A stretch of DNA of 64,000 nt from Bradyrhizobium sp. 190 (lineage in GTDB: Bacteria > Pseudomonadota > Alphaproteobacteria > Rhizobiales > Xanthobacteraceae). The stretch covers positions 1-64,000 of the forward strand of contig NZ_JADPJL010000062.1 in the NCBI RefSeq assembly GCF_023073415.1. Direction: 5' to 3'. The translations under genes were made by a program, and so were the position numbers. The notes beneath the pieces are model-generated. The model was not told the DNA's origin. It saw nothing but the letters and a program-made list of their open reading frames with translations, and searched no databases. Shown in pieces: positions 1-8,579 of the stretch (within the stretch, counting starts at the first letter, position 1; each line of letters begins with the position of its first letter).

Positions 1-110
1 GCATCGTCCGAACTTACAATGAGACGCCGCGAAAATGCCTCGACTTCAAAACCCCAGCCGAGGCATTCTCTCTCCTCAAATCAACCGTTGCACTTCAAAC
101 GTGAGTCCAT

Positions 111-251
111 CTCCCTGCGTTCGCAGGGACGACACCGAGTGTATTGTTGCAGCTTCGTAGGGTGGCAAAGGCGCACTTGCGCCGTGCCCACCACACGGTC
201 TCGCACTACGTGAGGAAGATGGTGGGCACGCTTCGCTTTGCCCACCCTACG
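111..251. repeat. Palindromic intergenic repeat, copy 1
   Basis: Bases 111-128 form an 8-bp hairpin (TCCCTGCG / CGCAGGGA). Bases 156-251 form a longer element whose ends are inverted copies of each other (CGTAGGGTGG at the left, CCACCCTACG at the right). The right half, from about 219 to 251, matches the right half of the element at 57540-57634 almost base for base. Such elements are dispersed between genes in Bradyrhizobium relatives. The rest of bases 1-263 shows no gene I can support. Confidence 0.7.
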
Positions 252-263
252 AAATCTTCGGAT

Positions 264-1439
264 TTACGCCGCGATCAGATCGCGCTCGGGCGGCACGAAT
301 GCTTCGTCGGCGACCAGTTCCTCGCAGAACATGCGGGCTTCTTCGCGCGCGGACTCGGTCGCGAAGCGCCGCAGCAGGATCATTAGCGGCTCGGCGGCCT
401 TGCGGTCGGTCTCGCAATGGGTCAGCACGCGCTCGACCATGCGGCGGCGCAGTCTCGCCGCGCCTCCAATCGTATCGACATAGCCGGTTTCATGGCTGAC
501 CTCGAGCGCCACACGAAACGCCGCGAAAGTCGATTCGGGAAGGCCGGCGCGGATCAGGAGCGCTTGAACACTGGCGCCACCGCGGTCATGCAGCAGCGCG
601 GTCACGCGGGCGAGCGGCAGATCGGCCAGTTCGGCCAGCGAGGACTCGAACAGTTCGATATTGCCCGACAACAGCGCACGCAGGATCAGGCCGGCATTCA
701 ATTGCCCTGTCGCGCGCAGGTGCCGCACCAGACCCTGCATGTCATCGCCCCGCGATCGCGCCGCGATGTTCACGGTCGAGCGTTCTCGCGCTTCGCTCGC
801 AAGCCGCCCTGCCCGGTCGGCGCTCAGCCAGTTACGCGCGACGACGAATTGCGCCAGTGTATCGGTGAGTTTGGCGACCAGCGCGACGCGGGTGGCGGCG
901 GGCAAGCCTTCCAGCACCAGCATCGATTCCCTGATCGCGGCGAGATGGCCGTGACGTTCGACGATGCGATCCCAGGAAAACGGCGCGAGTTCAGCGTAGG
1001 CATTCTCGATCAGTTCGAGCGCTGCGGCCGCCGAGCCGACTTCGGCAATCGCGGCGGAAACCGAGGGCGGCAAATTGATGCGGCGAGCGATGGCGCATTG
1101 CATGTCGCTGTTGCCTGTCGCGACGATGTCGACGAGGTCGGCATCGATCAGAAGCGGCGAATGTTCGAGCACCGGCAGCGCGATCGAGGGCTGGTCCAGC
1201 GAGAGCGCCTGCACGATCGCGGCCGGCGCGTCCGGGCTGCGCGAAAATACTTCCGCCATGGCCTGGCGGACCAACGGCGATGGATCGTCGAGCAGCATCA
1301 GCAGCGCGCCTTCGGCGGCGATGCGATCGTCCTCGGAAAGATCTGAAATCAACCAGGCCCGCGCCAAAGCCCGCGTCGCCTCTGCCCGCTCGCCTGCCGG
1401 AGCGGTACGAATCCAACTTATGAACTGCCGAACGATCAT
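264..1439 (-). CDS. DUF2336 domain-containing protein
   Basis: A 391-residue soluble, almost entirely helical protein rich in Ala, Leu and Arg, with no signal peptide or membrane segment. The layout of repeated short helices, for example around residues 20-90 with LLDDPSPLVRQAMAEVFSRS, looks HEAT-like and matches the alphaproteobacterial DUF2336 family, whose length is usually 350-400 residues. The biochemical role of the family is unknown to me. The start is an ATG. The gene stands alone, with an AT-rich upstream region at 1440-1560 that probably holds its promoter. Family assignment is from recalled sequence character; function is not inferred. Confidence 0.8.
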   Translation of the reverse strand: MIVRQFISWIRTAPAGERAEATRALARAWLISDLSEDDRIAAEGALLMLLDDPSPLVRQAMAEVFSRSPDAPAAIVQALSLDQPSIALPVLEHSPLLIDADLVDIVATGNSDMQCAIARRINLPPSVSAAIAEVGSAAAALELIENAYAELAPFSWDRIVERHGHLAAIRESMLVLEGLPAATRVALVAKLTDTLAQFVVARNWLSADRAGRLASEARERSTVNIAARSRGDDMQGLVRHLRATGQLNAGLILRALLSGNIELFESSLAELADLPLARVTALLHDRGGASVQALLIRAGLPESTFAAFRVALEVSHETGYVDTIGGAARLRRRMVERVLTHCETDRKAAEPLMILLRRFATESAREEARMFCEELVADEAFVPPERDLIAA

Positions 1440-1744
1440 GGTCCTGGCTTACGCAACGTGAGACGACACCGTGACGCGGTGCCACTATTAGAAAAAATAA
1501 ACCATGACACTTAACAAAGGGTTCACCATAAACGGCTGGTTTCATTGACGTTTTGTTAAGGGTGCGGGGAAGGTCGGAGGCACCGCCTCCTAACTTAGCG
1601 TTCTCTGCACAGCATTCGGGGCGCAGTGTATGAATCTACCGGTCCCGCTTTTCTGGAAATTTGCAGCGTTCACGGAGTAATCAGAATGCGCTGGATGAAG
1701 TCAGTTGTCGTTTGGGCGATTATTGGCGCGATCGGGTGGCACGA
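1440..1744. other. Intergenic region between divergent genes
   Basis: About 300 bases separate the minus-strand DUF2336 gene from the plus-strand small membrane protein. Bases 1485-1560 are clearly AT-rich for this genome and are the likely place for the two divergent promoters. I could not fix -35/-10 boxes or a repeat with confidence. Confidence 0.4.
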
Positions 1745-2104
1745 GTGAGCCCGGAGGTTTACAGCGTGATTAGTTTGCTGGCGGTGTTCAGCGGCGCATT
1801 GTTGCTGGTGTCTGCATGGATAGGGGTGCGTGCAGAAATGAGCGCGCGCAGATACTTTCCACTGCAATTCACCGATGATCTTTCGTCGCGCTATTACATG
1901 ATGTACGTGCTGTTCAATCGGTCGATACCCCTGGAAATTCGACGGCGGTTCGGGGTTTCCGCGGCACTATCGATCGTTGCTTTCGCCGGCTTCGCCGCGG
2001 TGGCCTACCTCGCCGACAATTCCGTCATTGCTGTGCTGTTGCTTCTGATCTGCGGCTATGCAGTCGCGAACACCGTTGTGCAGTGGCATGAAGCGCGGCG
2101 GTAA
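1745..2104 (+). CDS. Small membrane protein of unknown function
   Basis: From a GTG at 1745 this gives 119 residues beginning VSPEVYSVISLL. An open frame continues upstream to 1661, but that extension (Arg/Asn-rich, MQRSRSNQ) does not look like protein and lacks a better ribosome site. I see two or three hydrophobic stretches: residues about 5-25 (ISLLAVFSGALLLVSAWIGV), 72-88 (ALSIVAFAGFAAVAYLA) and 92-108 (VIAVLLLLICGYAVANT). A conserved-looking charged block, RRYFPLQFTDDLSSRYYMMY, lies between the first and second. No family is recognised. The start codon is uncertain. Confidence 0.6.
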   Translation: MSPEVYSVISLLAVFSGALLLVSAWIGVRAEMSARRYFPLQFTDDLSSRYYMMYVLFNRSIPLEIRRRFGVSAALSIVAFAGFAAVAYLADNSVIAVLLLLICGYAVANTVVQWHEARR

Positions 2105-2178
2105 CAAATCTCCGAACCGGATCCTCTGGCGGGTTGCAGGTGAAATTGGCAACGCTGCGCCGGAGACAGCAGCCTCGC

Positions 2179-3198
2179 TTAGCTGCTGAACGTGCCGTTG
2201 CGGTCGCTGAAGAGATCGAGCCGGCCGGGTGCGCGAACCTCGGGCTTATGTTCGGACAAGACGGTGCTCGCTGAGGTTAGCGACGAATTGCTGCCCCACA
2301 ATTCCTGCACCGCCGGCGAAATCGGCTGCGTGCGTTCGCCGGCCTGGAACAGCGAGCGGAAGATCGGCTCCGATGATGCCGCGGCGGTCTGCGACGTTGC
2401 TGCAACCGGCGTCACCGCGCGCTGATCCGGGAAGCTCGACAGATAGGCCGCGTTGTCGATCGCTGCCGCCGCCGGCGCGGCGTTGCTCGCGACCGTGACG
2501 CGCCTCGGCAGATCGCCGCCGGCAGCCGCCATGGCGGTTCGCGTCACCGGCGAGTCAGCGGCGGCGGCGTAGCGCGTGTTCAGCACCGAATAGACCTGCG
2601 AGACGCTGCGTGCCTGCCCCGAGCGATCATAGAAGATCGACTGGTTGGCCGCCGCCGCGTTCGGAAACATCCGCGCGGCAGAAGCGTTCGGATTGTCCTC
2701 GGCGTTCTGGATCAGCTTGCCGGCGCCGCCGACGCCCATGAAATGCGCCATATAGAGTTCGGCGTCGGTCGGGCGGCGGCCGATCTTGCCGGTCAATCTG
2801 AAACTGTTGGACTGCGTCAGCACCGCCGCCATCGACGAGGCGGCATCCGGGTCGTCGCGCAGTTTCATGATCGCCGCCCGCGCGTCGGGGTCGTTGACCG
2901 AATAGCTGCCGGAAGGATTTTTGGTGATGGCGTCGGCATATTTTCCGTAACCGAGATGGGCGCCCGCTTCCTTCACGGTGCCGAGCCAGGTCTGGTCGAT
3001 GAATTGAAACAGCCCGCGCGCCGATGAGGTGGTGGCGGCGGCCTTCGGGTTGAAATTGGATTCCATTTTCGCGGTGGCGAGCAGATATTCGAAGCTGGCG
3101 CCGGTGGTCGACGCGGCCTGCTTGATCGAGCCCGCGATTCTCGCGCGCGTGGGATCGACACCTGCCGCAGCCGTGGCGCTTGTTGTGTCGACCGACAT
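2179..3198 (-). CDS. Lytic transglycosylase (SLT domain) protein
   Basis: A 339-residue protein whose first 170 residues carry a lysozyme-like SLT fold. The catalytic Glu sits in AKMESNFNPKA, followed by SARGLFQFIDQTW, the classic second SLT motif, and later AHFMGVGGAGKL, typical of the third motif. The function would be non-hydrolytic cleavage of peptidoglycan between MurNAc and GlcNAc. The C-terminal half is Ala/Ser/Pro-rich and low in complexity, without a known domain. No signal peptide is evident, so the export route is unclear. The chosen ATG gives MSVDTTSA; a 15-residue longer start exists at 3243. It is divergent from the MddA gene. Confidence 0.82.
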   Translation of the reverse strand: MSVDTTSATAAAGVDPTRARIAGSIKQAASTTGASFEYLLATAKMESNFNPKAAATTSSARGLFQFIDQTWLGTVKEAGAHLGYGKYADAITKNPSGSYSVNDPDARAAIMKLRDDPDAASSMAAVLTQSNSFRLTGKIGRRPTDAELYMAHFMGVGGAGKLIQNAEDNPNASAARMFPNAAAANQSIFYDRSGQARSVSQVYSVLNTRYAAAADSPVTRTAMAAAGGDLPRRVTVASNAAPAAAAIDNAAYLSSFPDQRAVTPVAATSQTAAASSEPIFRSLFQAGERTQPISPAVQELWGSNSSLTSASTVLSEHKPEVRAPGRLDLFSDRNGTFSS

Positions 3199-3351
3199 GT
3201 CTCTGGTGCCCGCTCCTCGCGAAACGACCGCGCGGCCTCTCAAGGCCCTGGCAATCAGCGCCTATACGCGGTCGAGACTGCCGCAATTATGGTTAATAGC
3301 CCGTTAAGGGCGCTCCTCGTCAAAAAAAAGCCGCACCGGCCTTGAACTATT

Positions 3352-3367
3352 TCGGTCGATCGACCGA
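3352..3367. promoter_or_regulatory. Perfect 16-bp palindrome between divergent genes
   Basis: TCGGTCGATCGACCGA reads identically on both strands. It lies 117 bases before the MddA start and 154 bases before the transglycosylase start on the other strand. Perfect palindromes in divergent promoter regions are commonly operators for dimeric regulators. A TetR-family gene lies 0.9 kb downstream and is one possible partner, but nothing in the sequence proves the link. Confidence 0.4.
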
Positions 3368-3483
3368 CCTAATATTGGGCGACCGTAAGCCGCGGGAACC
3401 ACAGAGAAACGCTAGGGCACGGGTTCCCCGACGACGAACATTGAAAGGGCATCTCTTCAACTTTTCAGAAACAGGATCAACTC

Positions 3484-4269
3484 ATGAGTGATCACGCCAT
3501 CAATCCCCCCTCTGCAAAGACTACCGCCGGCGGCCTGGTTGCGATGCTCTATGGCACCGTTACCTACCTGTTGTTTCTCGCCACCTTCCTCTATGCGATT
3601 GCCTTCGTGGGCAACCTGCCGGTACCCAAAACCATCGACAGCGGCCAGCCGGGGCCGTTCATTCCATCCCTGCTCATCAACGTCCTCCTGCTCGGCCTGT
3701 TCGCCGTCCAGCACAGCGTGATGGCGCGGCCAGCTTTCAAGCGCTGGTGGACCCGCCTCGTGCCGCCGTCGGTTGAACGCACGACGTTCGTGCTGTTTGC
3801 CAGCCTCGCATTGCTCCTGCTCTACTGGCAGTGGCGGCCGATGACAGGCATCGTCTGGTCGGCGACCGATCCGGTTGCGACAATTTTCCTGGAGACGATT
3901 TCCTGGATCGGCTGGACGGTGGTCCTCGCCAGCACCTTCATGATCAACCATTTCGAACTGTTCGGCTTGCGCCAGGTGCTGGCGCGCCTTCTCGGGCGCG
4001 AGTTGCCTCCGGCAGAGTTCAAAACGCCAATGTTTTACAAGGTCGTTCGGCATCCGATCTACCTCGGCTTCTTGCTCGCGTTCTGGGCGACGCCGACGAT
4101 GACGGTTGGTCATCTGGTGTTCGCCATCGCCACCACCGGCTACATTCTGATCGGCATATGGCTGGAGGAGCGCGACCTGATAGCGCTGTTCGGCGACCAG
4201 TACCGACGCTACCGGCAACAGGTGTCGATGCTGATCCCGCTGCCACGACATAAGGCGAAGGTAGGGTGA
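3484..4269 (+). CDS. mddA: Methanethiol S-methyltransferase (MddA family)
   Basis: A 261-residue integral membrane protein with about five hydrophobic segments (residues about 18-45, 60-80, 100-120, 132-155 and 190-220). It has the isoprenylcysteine-methyltransferase-like C-terminal signature KVVRHPIYLGFLLAFWATPTM followed by LEERDLIALFGDQYRRYRQ, in which the RHP and E-R-D/Y-R-Y residues form the S-adenosylmethionine site. MddA converts methanethiol and SAM to dimethyl sulfide, and active bradyrhizobial members are known. The length fits the family. The ribosome site AGGA lies 8 bases before the ATG. A less specific NnrU/ICMT annotation is the fallback. Confidence 0.8.
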   Translation: MSDHAINPPSAKTTAGGLVAMLYGTVTYLLFLATFLYAIAFVGNLPVPKTIDSGQPGPFIPSLLINVLLLGLFAVQHSVMARPAFKRWWTRLVPPSVERTTFVLFASLALLLLYWQWRPMTGIVWSATDPVATIFLETISWIGWTVVLASTFMINHFELFGLRQVLARLLGRELPPAEFKTPMFYKVVRHPIYLGFLLAFWATPTMTVGHLVFAIATTGYILIGIWLEERDLIALFGDQYRRYRQQVSMLIPLPRHKAKVG

Positions 4270-4291
4270 CATGCACTAGCTGTTTCCACGG

Positions 4292-4312
4292 TGCCCGGCT
4301 TGGTGCCGGGCA
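4292..4312. repeat. Hairpin / REP-like element after mddA
   Basis: GCCCGGC and GCCGGGC pair across a 5-base loop, extended by a T-A pair. No T-run follows on the plus strand, so this looks more like the REP-type palindromes common in Bradyrhizobium than a clear intrinsic terminator. It could still end mddA transcription. Confidence 0.4.
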
Positions 4313-4411
4313 TCGGTCTTCCGACGGGCGGAGGGTGAAACGGCGAGCCTGGCCATTTCGACCGGGTTTCATGTAGCGTCTTGGCGTACTTCCATCACAT
4401 CACGAGGCACC

Positions 4412-5029
4412 ATGGCGCGCGCGGCAGTGAAGAAGATCGAAACCAGCACCAGCTTGCTCGAAGCTGCCAAGAAGGTGTTGCGTCGCGCCGGCTATGCCGG
4501 ACTGTCGACCCGTGAAGTCGCGGCAGAGGCAGCTGTGCCCTTGAGCCAGATTCATTATCACTTCGGGTCCAAGCAGAACCTGGTCCTCCAGCTGTTCGAA
4601 TATCTCAATGTCCAACTTCTGGACCGGCAGAACAAATTGTTCGGAGACCCATCCCTAAAACTGTCCGAGCAGTGGGACCGCGCCTGCGACTACCTGGATG
4701 AAGACATTGCCTCAGGCTACGTGCGGGTGCTGCAGGAACTGATCGCCGTGAGCTGGCATGACGCGGAAGTAGCCAAGGTGATCCGCGCCGGCATCATGGG
4801 TTGGGTCGATCTGATCGTCGGCCTGGCACGGGCGGCTGAACAGAAGATCGGTCCCCTCGGCCCGTTCTCGGCGGAGGAAGCCGGCGCGATCGCCGCCGCC
4901 AGCTTTATAGGGGGCGAAAGCCTGTTCCTGCTCGGCCTCGAGAAGAAAGGCTCGCCGATACGAGCGTCGCTTCGTCGCGTCGGCGATCTCATCCGGATTG
5001 CGGAAGGATCCTCGTCAGACAAGAGGTGA
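4412..5029 (+). CDS. TetR/AcrR-family transcriptional regulator
   Basis: A 205-residue protein with an N-terminal TetR helix-turn-helix at about residues 12-58 (AGYAGLSTREVAAEAAVPLS then QIHYHFGSKQNLVLQLFEY). The rest is an all-helical ligand-binding and dimerisation domain of usual length. The ATG has GAGG 5 bases upstream. Its stop codon lies inside the ribosome site AGAGGTGA of the next gene, which begins 4 bases later, so the two are very probably co-transcribed and translationally coupled. It is therefore a good candidate for the local regulator of the hydrolase-glycosyltransferase gene. The ligand is unknown. Confidence 0.88.
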   Translation: MARAAVKKIETSTSLLEAAKKVLRRAGYAGLSTREVAAEAAVPLSQIHYHFGSKQNLVLQLFEYLNVQLLDRQNKLFGDPSLKLSEQWDRACDYLDEDIASGYVRVLQELIAVSWHDAEVAKVIRAGIMGWVDLIVGLARAAEQKIGPLGPFSAEEAGAIAAASFIGGESLFLLGLEKKGSPIRASLRRVGDLIRIAEGSSSDKR

Positions 5030-5033
5030 CGCC

Positions 5034-7151
5034 ATGCGCGCAAAATTGCCGGACAGCGCGGGTTTCGTTACCCGCGACGGCGTGAATCTCGCCTACGAAA
5101 TCTACGGCGACGCGCCTGAAACCATGCTGTTCATCCCGCCCTGGAGCATCGTCCACTCCCGAATTTACAAGGCCCAGCTACCCTATTTCAGCGAGCGCTT
5201 CCGCTGCATCACCTATGACGGCCGAGGCAATGGCAAATCCGACCGGCCGAAGGATGTCGCCGCCTACACGCTGGACAATTATGTGGCCGACGCACTCGCC
5301 GTCATGGATGCTCTCGACGTCGGCCAGCCGATCCTGGTCGGACTTTCGTTCGGCGGCCTGCTCGCCTCCATCCTCGCGGCGTATCATCCCGAGCGCGTCA
5401 GAGCGGCGATTGTTGTCGGTACGGTCACAACCATCGGACCTCCACCCTACGCAAGGTTGGCCGCCTCGCACTTTTCGGCGGAGCGGGAAAGTTACGAAGG
5501 CTGGGACAAGTACAACCGCGATTACTGGCTGAAGAACTATCCTGACTTCGCGGAGTTCTTCATTCGCAACATCTGCAGCGAGCCGCATTCAACCAAGCAG
5601 ATCGAAGACGGAATCGGCTGGGCCGTCGAGACCAGCGGGCCGACGCTGATCAATACGGTGGAAGCGCGCAACATTCCACCCCGCTTCGACGTCAGCGAAG
5701 AGATGTACCGCAAGATTCGCTGTCCGATGCTGTTCATCCACGGCGACAACGACCAGATCCAGCCCCACGGGCGCGCGGAGGCCGCGCACGCCGAGGTGAG
5801 CGGCTCGGAGTTCGTCACGATCAGCGGCGGTGGCCATAACCCTCTCGGGCGGTATCCGGCAAAGGCGAACACCCTGATCAACGACTTCATCGATCGACGG
5901 CTGGGCATCATCACGCCTGCGCGTGCGCCATTACCACGCACGATACGCGAGAAACGCGCCCTCTATCTTTCGTCTCCGATCGGTCTCGGCCATGGCCGTC
6001 GCGATATTGCCGTCGCGTGCGAACTGCGAAAGCTCCATCCTGACCTGAAAGTGGACTGGCTGGCACAGGACCCCGTCACACGCCTGCTCGAATCCAACAA
6101 CGAACATGTCCATCCGCTTAGCGCCCGACTTGCCAGCGAGACGCGGCATATCGAGCTCGAAAGCGGCGAGCATGAGTTGCACTGCTTTCAGGCGCTTCGC
6201 CGCATGGATGAAGTGCTGATCAAGAACTTCATGATCTTCCAGGACGCAGTCGAGCAAGGCGCCTATGACCTGGTGATCGCGGACGAAGCCTGGGACATCG
6301 ACCACTACTGGCACGAGCACCCCGAACTGAAGAAGGCAAAGCTCGCCTGGCTGACAGACTTTGTCGGTTACGTGCCGATGCCGGCCGGCGGGGAACGGGA
6401 AGCGCTGCTGACGGCCGATTACAATGCGGAGATGATCGAGCACATAGAGCAACACCCGGGCGTGCGCGATCGCTCGATTTTCGTCGGCGCACCTGAAGAC
6501 ATCGTCCCCCTGTCGTTCGGCGCAGATCTGCCTCTGATGCGCGACTGGATACCGAAGCATTTCGATTTTGCCGGCTACGTTATCGGCGAGCATCCCCAGA
6601 CTTTCGGCGACAGGCAATCGCTTCGCGAAAGGCTGGGTTACCGCGACGACGAGCGGATCTGCATTGTTACCGTCGGCGGCTCAGGCATCGGTGCGCACCT
6701 GATCCGACGTATCCTTCAGGCCTATCCCATCGTAAAGGCGAAGCTTGCCGAGCTGCGCATGATCGTGGTCGCCGGCCCACGCATCGATGCGGCGTCACTG
6801 GCAGCACCTGACGGCGTCGAGGTGCGGGCCTTCGTCGCCAATCTCGATCGCCATCTCGCGGCCTGCGATCTTGCGCTGGTGCAAGGCGGGCTCACCACCT
6901 GCATGGAACTTGCTGCCGCCGGCACGCCGTTCGTCTATTTTCCGTTGCGAAACCATTTTGAGCAGACCTTTCATGTCGCTCATCGCCTCCGCCGCTATGG
7001 CGCAGGCATTCAAATGGATTTCGCCGCCTCCACGCCGGACATGATTGCCGATGCGATGATGCTGGCTTTGTCGAGGTCGGGTAAGCCCGATCCAGTCGAG
7101 GCCGATGGGGCAAGACGTGCAGCCCGCATGATCGCCGAGCTGCTGACATAA
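5034..7151 (+). CDS. Alpha/beta hydrolase fused to a UDP-glycosyltransferase-like domain
   Basis: A 705-residue two-domain protein. Residues about 1-285 are an alpha/beta hydrolase: the nucleophile elbow is VGLSFGGLLA (GxSxG), the oxyanion region MLFIPPWS, the acid FIHGDNDQ and the catalytic His SGGGHNPLGRYP. Residues about 305-700 resemble GT1/MurG-like glycosyltransferases: LYLSSPIGLGHGRRDIAVA at the start, then a C-terminal nucleotide-sugar region with VQGGLTTCMELAAAGTPFVY and FPLRNHFEQTFHVAHRL. The start ATG follows AGAGGTGA; an upstream in-frame start at 4998 would overlap the TetR gene. Both halves look complete, so this is a true fusion. The substrate is unknown; the fusion suggests a hydrolase and transferase acting on one small molecule. 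Confidence 0.8.
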   Translation: MRAKLPDSAGFVTRDGVNLAYEIYGDAPETMLFIPPWSIVHSRIYKAQLPYFSERFRCITYDGRGNGKSDRPKDVAAYTLDNYVADALAVMDALDVGQPILVGLSFGGLLASILAAYHPERVRAAIVVGTVTTIGPPPYARLAASHFSAERESYEGWDKYNRDYWLKNYPDFAEFFIRNICSEPHSTKQIEDGIGWAVETSGPTLINTVEARNIPPRFDVSEEMYRKIRCPMLFIHGDNDQIQPHGRAEAAHAEVSGSEFVTISGGGHNPLGRYPAKANTLINDFIDRRLGIITPARAPLPRTIREKRALYLSSPIGLGHGRRDIAVACELRKLHPDLKVDWLAQDPVTRLLESNNEHVHPLSARLASETRHIELESGEHELHCFQALRRMDEVLIKNFMIFQDAVEQGAYDLVIADEAWDIDHYWHEHPELKKAKLAWLTDFVGYVPMPAGGEREALLTADYNAEMIEHIEQHPGVRDRSIFVGAPEDIVPLSFGADLPLMRDWIPKHFDFAGYVIGEHPQTFGDRQSLRERLGYRDDERICIVTVGGSGIGAHLIRRILQAYPIVKAKLAELRMIVVAGPRIDAASLAAPDGVEVRAFVANLDRHLAACDLALVQGGLTTCMELAAAGTPFVYFPLRNHFEQTFHVAHRLRRYGAGIQMDFAASTPDMIADAMMLALSRSGKPDPVEADGARRAARMIAELLT

Positions 7152-7178
7152 CCGAGCGTTCGGCCAGACAATCCCGAG

Positions 7179-7598
7179 CTATTCGCGGTAGACCGCCTTT
7201 GGATCGAACAGGCGGTCGGCGTCAACGAACGACAATCGCGTATCGCCGTCGACCTTTCGGTAGAAGCACGAGCGCCGGCCGGTGTGACAGGCGGCGCCGA
7301 TCTGCTCGACCCTGATCCAGACCGCGTCCTGATCACAATCCAGACGCATCTCGACCACGCGCTGGGTCTGACCCGACGTCTCACCTTTTCGCCACAACGC
7401 ATTGCGTGAACGGCTGAAATACCAGGCCTCGCCGCTCGCGATCGTCTTGCGCAGCGCCTCGTCATTCATGTGCGCGACCATCAGCACGTCGCCGGTGGCG
7501 GCATCGGTCGCGACACAGGTCACGAGCCCGGACGCGTCGAAATTGGGCTGGAAATCCAGCCCTTCTTCGCGATCGTGATCATGTTTTGAGGTGGACAC
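7179..7598 (-). CDS. hisI: Phosphoribosyl-AMP cyclohydrolase
   Basis: A 139-residue cytoplasmic enzyme that opens the purine ring of phosphoribosyl-AMP, the third step of histidine synthesis. The family signature is clear: VLMVAHMNDEAL, GEAWYFSRSRNALWRKGETSGQ, the metal site LDCDQDAVWIRVEQIG and the zinc cysteine loop CHTGRRSCFYR. The chosen start is GTG at 7598, with GAGG 6 bases upstream, giving VSTSKHDHDREEG; a TTG at 7613 would add five residues. It lies 28 bases after folE on the same strand, so the two are likely one operon. It is the monofunctional form, without HisE. Confidence 0.93.
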   Translation of the reverse strand: MSTSKHDHDREEGLDFQPNFDASGLVTCVATDAATGDVLMVAHMNDEALRKTIASGEAWYFSRSRNALWRKGETSGQTQRVVEMRLDCDQDAVWIRVEQIGAACHTGRRSCFYRKVDGDTRLSFVDADRLFDPKAVYRE

Positions 7599-7626
7599 GA
7601 CAGACCTCGCCAAAATTCAAGCGAGG

Positions 7627-8349
7627 TTACCGGTTCGGTCCTCGCACCAGGGACAGGAAACGCTGCTGCTCCGCCGGATTGTCGCGGAACATGCCGGTGA
7701 ACCGGCTGGTGAACGTCATCGCGCCATGCTTGGCGACGCCGCGCACCGACATGCAGGTATGCTCCGCCTCGATCAGCACGGCAACGCCGCGGGGTTTCAA
7801 AACCTCGTCGATGGCGGCCGCGATCTGGGCGGTCAGGTGCTCCTGGGTCTGCAGGCGGCGGGCGAAGATATCCGTCAGGCGCGCCAGCTTCGACAATCCC
7901 ACCACCCGCTCGACCGGCGTATAGGCGATATGCGCCCTGCCGTAGAACGGCATCATGTGATGCTCGCATTGCGAGGTGAATTCGATGTCGCGGACCAGCA
8001 CGAAATCGTCATAGCCGGCGGTTTCGCCAAAGGTGCGGTCCAGCACCTCGGCGGGACACTGGTGGTAGCCCTGATAGAGTTCGTCGAAGGCTTCGACCAC
8101 CCGGCGCGGCGTATCCAGCAGGCCCTCGCGGCCGGGGTTCTCGCCGATATAGCTGAGCAGCGTCAGCACGGCCTGCTCGGCCTCCCCACGCGACGGGCGC
8201 GGCAGGTCGGCGCGAACGGCGGCGGCCAGGAATTCGGCCGGATCGAGCTCGGCCGGACGAGTTTCCGGGGCCACATCGGGCGATTTCACTTCGGAAGGCT
8301 TCAAGTCAGGCGCCTTGCCTGGGCGGAGGGATTTGATCAATGCGTCCAT
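7627..8349 (-). CDS. folE: GTP cyclohydrolase I
   Basis: A 240-residue enzyme that converts GTP to dihydroneopterin triphosphate, the first step of folate synthesis. The C-terminal 190 residues hold the conserved core: NPGREGLLDTPRRVV, RDIEFTSQCEHHMMPFYGRAHIAY with the zinc Cys and His, the second zinc Cys in EAEHTCMSVRG, and FTSRFTGMFRDNP near the end. The first 50 residues are a variable, Pro/Lys-rich leader common in alphaproteobacteria. The ATG has GGAGA 5 bases upstream. It is divergent from the NifU-like gene across 230 bases and is followed by hisI. Confidence 0.95.
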   Translation of the reverse strand: MDALIKSLRPGKAPDLKPSEVKSPDVAPETRPAELDPAEFLAAAVRADLPRPSRGEAEQAVLTLLSYIGENPGREGLLDTPRRVVEAFDELYQGYHQCPAEVLDRTFGETAGYDDFVLVRDIEFTSQCEHHMMPFYGRAHIAYTPVERVVGLSKLARLTDIFARRLQTQEHLTAQIAAAIDEVLKPRGVAVLIEAEHTCMSVRGVAKHGAMTFTSRFTGMFRDNPAEQQRFLSLVRGPNR

Positions 8350-8579
8350 GTCTTCTCCGTTCGACCGGTCCGAAAGACCGGAGTGTCACCGGGCAGACGG
8401 GGCGGTTTTGCCGCCGGGCGCCTGAGTCCCATCACAATACGTTGGCGGGCGAATTGGTTTCCATTTCGGCACGCCTCGGCGAAAGGCCGGGCTGTTTTTC
8501 GGCCGTTCCCGTCCATATATAGGACGATGAAACCCAGCCGCCAAGGGCGCTCGGACTGCCGCCCGGGACACCGATTCTC

